A DNA stretch of 9,264 nt. Origin: Proteiniphilum sp. Its GTDB lineage: Bacteria; Bacteroidota; Bacteroidia; Bacteroidales; Dysgonomonadaceae. This document shows, piece after piece, positions 5,437 to 9,264 of the stretch. Position 1 is the first letter of the stretch. The number at the start of each line of letters is the position of its first letter. A program made the translations under genes and the position numbers. The DNA lies in contig JAAYFB010000321.1 of the NCBI GenBank assembly GCA_012728465.1, forward strand, positions 1 to 9,264, given 5' to 3'. The notes under the pieces are model-generated. The model had not been told where the DNA came from, searched no databases, and saw only the letters and a list, made by a program, of their open reading frames with translations.

Positions 5437-7155
5437 CTATTCGCTAAGATCAGGCTTGTAAAAACCTAAATCCTCAACAGATGATTTAGAAATAAAATTA
5501 TAATTTTTCAGTACCTCAACCTGACCATAATTGATGTACACCTCTGCACTTCTACGGAATAGATCAGGAGACTGGTGTGCATCTTGCAACAAAAGATGTC
5601 CCATAACAATATGTCCTGCACTCTCAACCATGCGACGAGCATTGAAGTCAAAATAACTATCATCTTTAGTTTCAACCACTTTTGCAACCAACTCTTCGTA
5701 CATTGCTGTCATTTCAGACAATGTCTTTTTCAAAGTTTCAAGCTCTGGAGACACAGCGAGTGCCTCATACTCTTTGATGCGAGCTAAATAGGTTCCAGTG
5801 GTTACGTGTCGAACTGCTGCCACTACTTGAAGTTGAGTAGTTCCTTCGTATATGTTAGTAATGCGAGCATCGCGATATAGTCTCTCGCACTTGTAGTCTT
5901 TCATATACCCCGAGCCACCATGTACTTGCACAGAGTCATAAGCATTTTGATTAGCGTACTCGCTAGTCATTCCCTTACCAAGTGGAGTGAATGCATCAGC
6001 AAGACGTTGATAATATTTCATTTCAGTTCTCTCCTCTGGCGTTAGCTTTCTCTCTTTCGAAATGTCTTCAAGCGACTTGTACATATCCACAAAGCGACAG
6101 GTTTCATACAACAGTGTGCGAGACGCATCGGCCTTAGCACGCATATTGGCCAACATTTCATACACTGGAGGCATCTCGATGATAGCTTTACCAAACTGAC
6201 GACGCTCAAGCGCATACTCGTAAGCTTCGCGACATGCGGCCTCCGAAATACCTACCGATTGTGCCATAATACCCAAACGAGCACCATTCATTAGCGACAT
6301 CACATATTTGATTAAGCCCATGCGTGTAGATCCTACAAGCTCAGCTTTAGCATTTTTGTAAACAAGTTCGCAGGTAGGTGCACCTTTAATGCCCATTTTA
6401 TTTTCGATACGACGCACATTCACGCCACCATCTTCTTTGTCATAAATAAACATCGACAAGCCACGTGCATCTTTTGTTCCCTCCTCCGATCGTGCAAGTA
6501 CCAAATGAATATCAGCATCACCATTAGTGATAAATCTTTTAACACCATTCAAATACCATTGGTCTTCCTCCGCATTGTAGTTAGCCTTTAGCATCACCGC
6601 CTGCAAATCAGAACCAGCATCGGGCTCAGTTAAGTCCATTGACATGGTTGCACCTTTAGAGACACGAGTAAGGTATTTATCTTTTTGCTCTTCGGATCCA
6701 AATTCGTAAATGGTTTCTCCACAATCCTGCAACATCCAAATGTTTTGAAAGCTAGCATCTGCTCGGCTCACGATGTCTGCCGAAATCATGTATGGAACCA
6801 TCGGAAAGTTAAGCCCACCATATCTGCGTGGAAAAGCCATACCCATAAGTTCCGCTTTATTAAGTGCATCAAGGTTTTGTTGGGTTTCAGCCGCAAATAC
6901 CACACGATGTCCATCTTGTGTGGGGCCATTTAGGTCAACAGCCTCAGCATTTGGCTCAATGATGTCGCCACATATTTCTCCCACCACCTCAAGTATTTTA
7001 TCATAGCTATCCATAGCATCTTCGAAGTCCATGGGAGCATAGTCAAATTTATCTTTATCTGCGTAGTTTCTCTCTTTCAGTTCCACAATTCGCTTCATCA
7101 ATGGATGACTTAGGTAATGTCTAAATTGTGGTGTATCAGTATAAAAGTTTGCCAT
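5437..7155 (-). CDS. Acyl-CoA dehydrogenase with C-terminal extension
   Basis: FAD enzyme of 572 residues that acts on the alpha-beta bond of an acyl-CoA and exchanges electrons with ETF. The dehydrogenase core has family signature 1, MDLTEPDAGSD (173-183), the FAD/substrate segment KRFITNGDADIHLVLAR (206-222) and RRQFGKAI (318-325). Signature 2, QVHGGSGYMKDYKCERLYRD, spans 410-429. The catalytic base is predicted to be Glu437 in IYEGTTQLQ, the position used by short- and medium-chain enzymes. The protein is far longer than the usual 380-400 residues: there is an inserted helix segment near 355-385 and an extra C-terminal domain after about 450, as in the long FadE-like subgroup of Bacteroidales. 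It is the last gene of the etf operon, 77 bases after etfA. Whether it works as a dehydrogenase or as an enoyl-CoA reductase in anaerobic metabolism, and on what chain length, is not shown by the sequence. Confidence 0.95.
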   Translation of the reverse strand: MANFYTDTPQFRHYLSHPLMKRIVELKERNYADKDKFDYAPMDFEDAMDSYDKILEVVGEICGDIIEPNAEAVDLNGPTQDGHRVVFAAETQQNLDALNKAELMGMAFPRRYGGLNFPMVPYMISADIVSRADASFQNIWMLQDCGETIYEFGSEEQKDKYLTRVSKGATMSMDLTEPDAGSDLQAVMLKANYNAEEDQWYLNGVKRFITNGDADIHLVLARSEEGTKDARGLSMFIYDKEDGGVNVRRIENKMGIKGAPTCELVYKNAKAELVGSTRMGLIKYVMSLMNGARLGIMAQSVGISEAACREAYEYALERRQFGKAIIEMPPVYEMLANMRAKADASRTLLYETCRFVDMYKSLEDISKERKLTPEERTEMKYYQRLADAFTPLGKGMTSEYANQNAYDSVQVHGGSGYMKDYKCERLYRDARITNIYEGTTQLQVVAAVRHVTTGTYLARIKEYEALAVSPELETLKKTLSEMTAMYEELVAKVVETKDDSYFDFNARRMVESAGHIVMGHLLLQDAHQSPDLFRRSAEVYINYGQVEVLKNYNFISKSSVEDLGFYKPDLSE

Positions 7156-7232
7156 TTGTTTTGAAATATTTTACTGTTGTTAGTTTTAATATGCCTTGAA
7201 GTAGAGAATCACTCTATTTCAAAACTCCTATC

Positions 7233-8252
7233 CTACTTGCTATTTTGTCTGTAATACTTGATTAACTTTGGCACTACAGTCTCCACATCACCATTTATCA
7301 CATAATCTGCAATAGCATTGATGGGAGCATTAGGATCGTTATTAATAGAAATAATTAGCGAGCTCTCTTGCATTCCAGCAATATGCTGAATCTGTCCCGA
7401 AATTCCGCAAGCAATATAAAGCTTAGGACGCACAGTTACACCTGTTTGACCAATTTGACGATCTGCTTCTGCAAATCCAGCATCTACAGCTGCACGCGAT
7501 GCACCCACTTCGGCTCCCAAAACATTGGCTAGCTTATATAATAAATCGAAGTTCTCTTTAGAACCCACACCATATCCACCCGCAACAATGATAGGCGAAT
7601 CTTTTATGTTTACTTTAGATACCTCAATATGACGATCGATAACTGATACTACAAAATCGCTTTCGGATACATATTCATTTACGTCATGTACGATGATTTC
7701 TCCTTTATAGTTTTTATCTAATATCTCTTTTTTCATCACACCCTCTCTCACTGTTGCCATTTGTGGGCGACAATCGGGATTGATAATCCATGCCACGATG
7801 CTACCTCCAAAAGCGGGGCGAATTTGATAAAGTAAGTTCTCGTAAACCTTATTAGCCTTTTTCTCTTCATGATCACCAATCTCTAATGAAGTACAGTCGG
7901 CTGTCAAACCACTACCCAAAGCAGAAGATACACGAGGACCCAAGTCGCGACCAATAATTGTAGCGCCCATCAAACAAATTTGTGGTTGCTCTTTTTTAAA
8001 TAACTCTACTAATATAGAAGTATGTGGCAATGTAGTGTATGGGTAAAGACGCTCATCGTCAAAAATGTGCAACACATCCACTCCATATTGAATTACCTGC
8101 TTAGCAACTGCGTCAGTGTTTACTCCTGCCACTATTGCCTCTAGGCGACATCCCAACTCATTAGCCAATGATCTTCCTTTGGTTAGTAGCTCCAAGCTTA
8201 CTTCTGCTACTACACCATTTTCTGTTTCTAGATATACAAATAAATTATTCAT
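7233..8252 (-). CDS. etfA: Electron transfer flavoprotein alpha subunit
   Basis: FAD-binding large subunit of ETF, partner of EtfB and electron carrier for the adjacent dehydrogenase. From the chosen ATG it is 339 residues. Visible EtfA elements are GRDLGPRVSSALGSGLTADC (101-120), RPAFGGSIVA (145-154), SRAAVDAGF (252-260), QIGQTGVTV (266-274) and the C-terminal FAD site ACGISGQIQH (281-290) with INNDPNAPINAIADYVINGD (303-322). The usual SGAIQH reads SGQIQH here, a mild variant. The start is uncertain: in-frame ATGs also lie at 8285 and 8270. I chose 8252 because MNNLFVYLE fits the family N-terminus. However, GGTGAT five bases before the 8270 ATG could act as a ribosome site, and the 8285 ATG would leave only 4 bases after etfB. 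Translational coupling with etfB is likely either way. Confidence 0.95.
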   Translation of the reverse strand: MNNLFVYLETENGVVAEVSLELLTKGRSLANELGCRLEAIVAGVNTDAVAKQVIQYGVDVLHIFDDERLYPYTTLPHTSILVELFKKEQPQICLMGATIIGRDLGPRVSSALGSGLTADCTSLEIGDHEEKKANKVYENLLYQIRPAFGGSIVAWIINPDCRPQMATVREGVMKKEILDKNYKGEIIVHDVNEYVSESDFVVSVIDRHIEVSKVNIKDSPIIVAGGYGVGSKENFDLLYKLANVLGAEVGASRAAVDAGFAEADRQIGQTGVTVRPKLYIACGISGQIQHIAGMQESSLIISINNDPNAPINAIADYVINGDVETVVPKLIKYYRQNSK

Positions 8253-8289
8253 GTTTGTTCTATTTTTCATATTATCACCATGCAATAGT

Positions 8290-9162
8290 TTATCCTATTG
8301 TATGATTGGCTATTAGTTCTTTAATTAACTCTTCCATATCTGTATCGCTATCAGACAGAACTTTGCTCTCTTTCACTTGAAAAACAATATTCTGAATCTT
8401 CTTTACCTTCGTTGGCGAACCAGAAAGACCACATTGCACTTTGTCTGCATTAACATCCTCAACACTCCACTCAGTTAAGTTTAAGAATGGACGTGAACTA
8501 TACAAATCGATATAGTCACTAGAATCCGCTTGACGCTCTGTAATAGTTTTTGCATGTTTATATTTCTGCAAAGCCTTCGCATTACGTGGGCGGCATGGCT
8601 CTGATGTTCCGTTTACAGTAACCAACACTGGATATGAAGCCTCAACTATCTCAACACCATTATCTAAACGGCGCTTTATGCTAATTTTATCTTTTCCGAT
8701 ATTTTCAATTGCTTCTGAGTAGGTTATTTGAGGAATTCCTAATTTCTCTGCCACTTGTGGGCCCACTTGCGCAGTATCTCCGTCAATAGCTTGACGACCA
8801 GAAAATATTAGGTCATAATTACCAATTTTCTTCACTGCCATAGCCAATGCGTAAGATGTAGCTAGCGTATCGGCACCCGCAAAAGCACGGTCGGTAAGCA
8901 ATACTCCATCATCGGCACCACGATACAATCCTTCTCGAAGAATCTCGGCAGCACGTCCAGGACCCATTGTTAATAATGTAATTTTTGATTTTGGATATTT
9001 ATCCTTCACGCTAAGCGCTTGCTCTAGTGCATTTAAATCTTCTGGATTAAAAATTGCAGGAAGTGCACCTCTGTTAACTGTTCCGTCGGCTTTCATCGCA
9101 TCTTTCCCTACATTTCTGGTATCGGGAACTTGCTTTGCCAACACAATAATATTAAATGCCAT
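8290..9162 (-). CDS. etfB: Electron transfer flavoprotein beta subunit
   Basis: Small ETF subunit, 290 residues, first gene of the operon. The N-terminus IIVLAKQVPDT (5-15) and FNPEDLNALEQAL (38-50) are typical. LTMGPGRAAEILREGLYRGAD (64-84) and GADTLATSYALA (96-107) form the nucleotide-binding half. RQAIDGDTAQVGPQVAEKLG (123-142) resembles the RQAIDGDTAQVGP form of anaerobe, bifurcating-type EtfB and differs from the mitochondrial GKQAIDDDCNQTGQ form. The region RRLDNGVEIVEASYPVLVTV (164-183) corresponds to the family signature, followed by EPCRPRNAKALQKYKHA (188-204). At 290 residues it is somewhat longer than the usual 250-265, mostly through the C-terminal tail. NADH use and bifurcation are inferred from these motifs, not shown. 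The ATG lies about 30 bases below the predicted transcription start; no strong Shine-Dalgarno is visible, as expected in Bacteroidetes. Confidence 0.96.
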   Translation of the reverse strand: MAFNIIVLAKQVPDTRNVGKDAMKADGTVNRGALPAIFNPEDLNALEQALSVKDKYPKSKITLLTMGPGRAAEILREGLYRGADDGVLLTDRAFAGADTLATSYALAMAVKKIGNYDLIFSGRQAIDGDTAQVGPQVAEKLGIPQITYSEAIENIGKDKISIKRRLDNGVEIVEASYPVLVTVNGTSEPCRPRNAKALQKYKHAKTITERQADSSDYIDLYSSRPFLNLTEWSVEDVNADKVQCGLSGSPTKVKKIQNIVFQVKESKVLSDSDTDMEELIKELIANHTIG

Positions 9163-9198
9163 CTCTGATATATGTTTTTTGTTTTGTTATTGAAATGG

Positions 9199-9206
9199 CA
9201 AATGTA
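9199..9206 (-). promoter_or_regulatory. Candidate -7 box for the etfB-etfA-acd operon
   Basis: The minus strand reads TACATTTG, an exact TAnnTTTG match, 36 bases upstream of the etfB ATG. It predicts a leader of about 30 bases. No TTG is seen at -33 spacing, so strength and identity are uncertain, but position and the start of an operon support it. Confidence 0.5.
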
Positions 9207-9264
9207 CAATTAATTTATTATTTATCTATGGGTTATAGAGGAAAACTGTTAAGAGATGAGGAAG

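Noticed and set aside
7198..7220. Hairpin between etfA and the acyl-CoA dehydrogenase gene
   Set aside because: On the transcribed strand the stem has an A-C mismatch and no T run follows, so it is not a convincing terminator inside the operon.

Overview
The window is AT-rich and looks like Bacteroidales chromosome. The evidence is: TAnnTTTG-type -7 boxes in front of several genes, little use of Shine-Dalgarno sites, a lipoprotein of a type common in Bacteroides and Porphyromonas relatives, and an etfB-etfA-acyl-CoA dehydrogenase cluster whose proteins read like Bacteroidales homologues. I cannot place it below order level. All six convincing genes lie on the minus strand, so transcription runs from right to left.

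Right part (9206 down to 5375): etfB, etfA and an acyl-CoA dehydrogenase form one transcription unit. It has a -7 box upstream of etfB, short gaps between genes, and a clear intrinsic terminator after the dehydrogenase. Together the products form a flavin module: the dehydrogenase acts on the alpha-beta bond of an acyl-CoA and EtfAB carries or bifurcates the electrons. EtfB has the RQAIDGDTAQVGP segment typical of anaerobe, bifurcating-type ETFs.

Middle (5374 down to 4302): about 1.1 kb with no convincing gene. It contains a previously unlabelled-looking tandem repeat of exact 168-bp period, with three identical 23-bp cores and dyad-symmetric segments. An open frame crosses it, apparently only because 168 is a multiple of 3. 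Next, on the minus strand, is an ECF sigma factor gene with a two-part Bacteroidetes promoter and a small palindrome in its leader.

Left part (3713 down to 1): a 304-bp spacer leads to a 562-residue lipoprotein with an OmpA-like region followed by TPR repeats. It ends at a strong 12-bp-stem terminator. After that comes a TrkH-type potassium transporter, complete at both ends. The last 58 bases hold no recognisable gene; a TrkA partner, if present, would lie outside the window.

The best candidate for something undescribed is the 168-bp repeat block. The genes themselves belong to known families.
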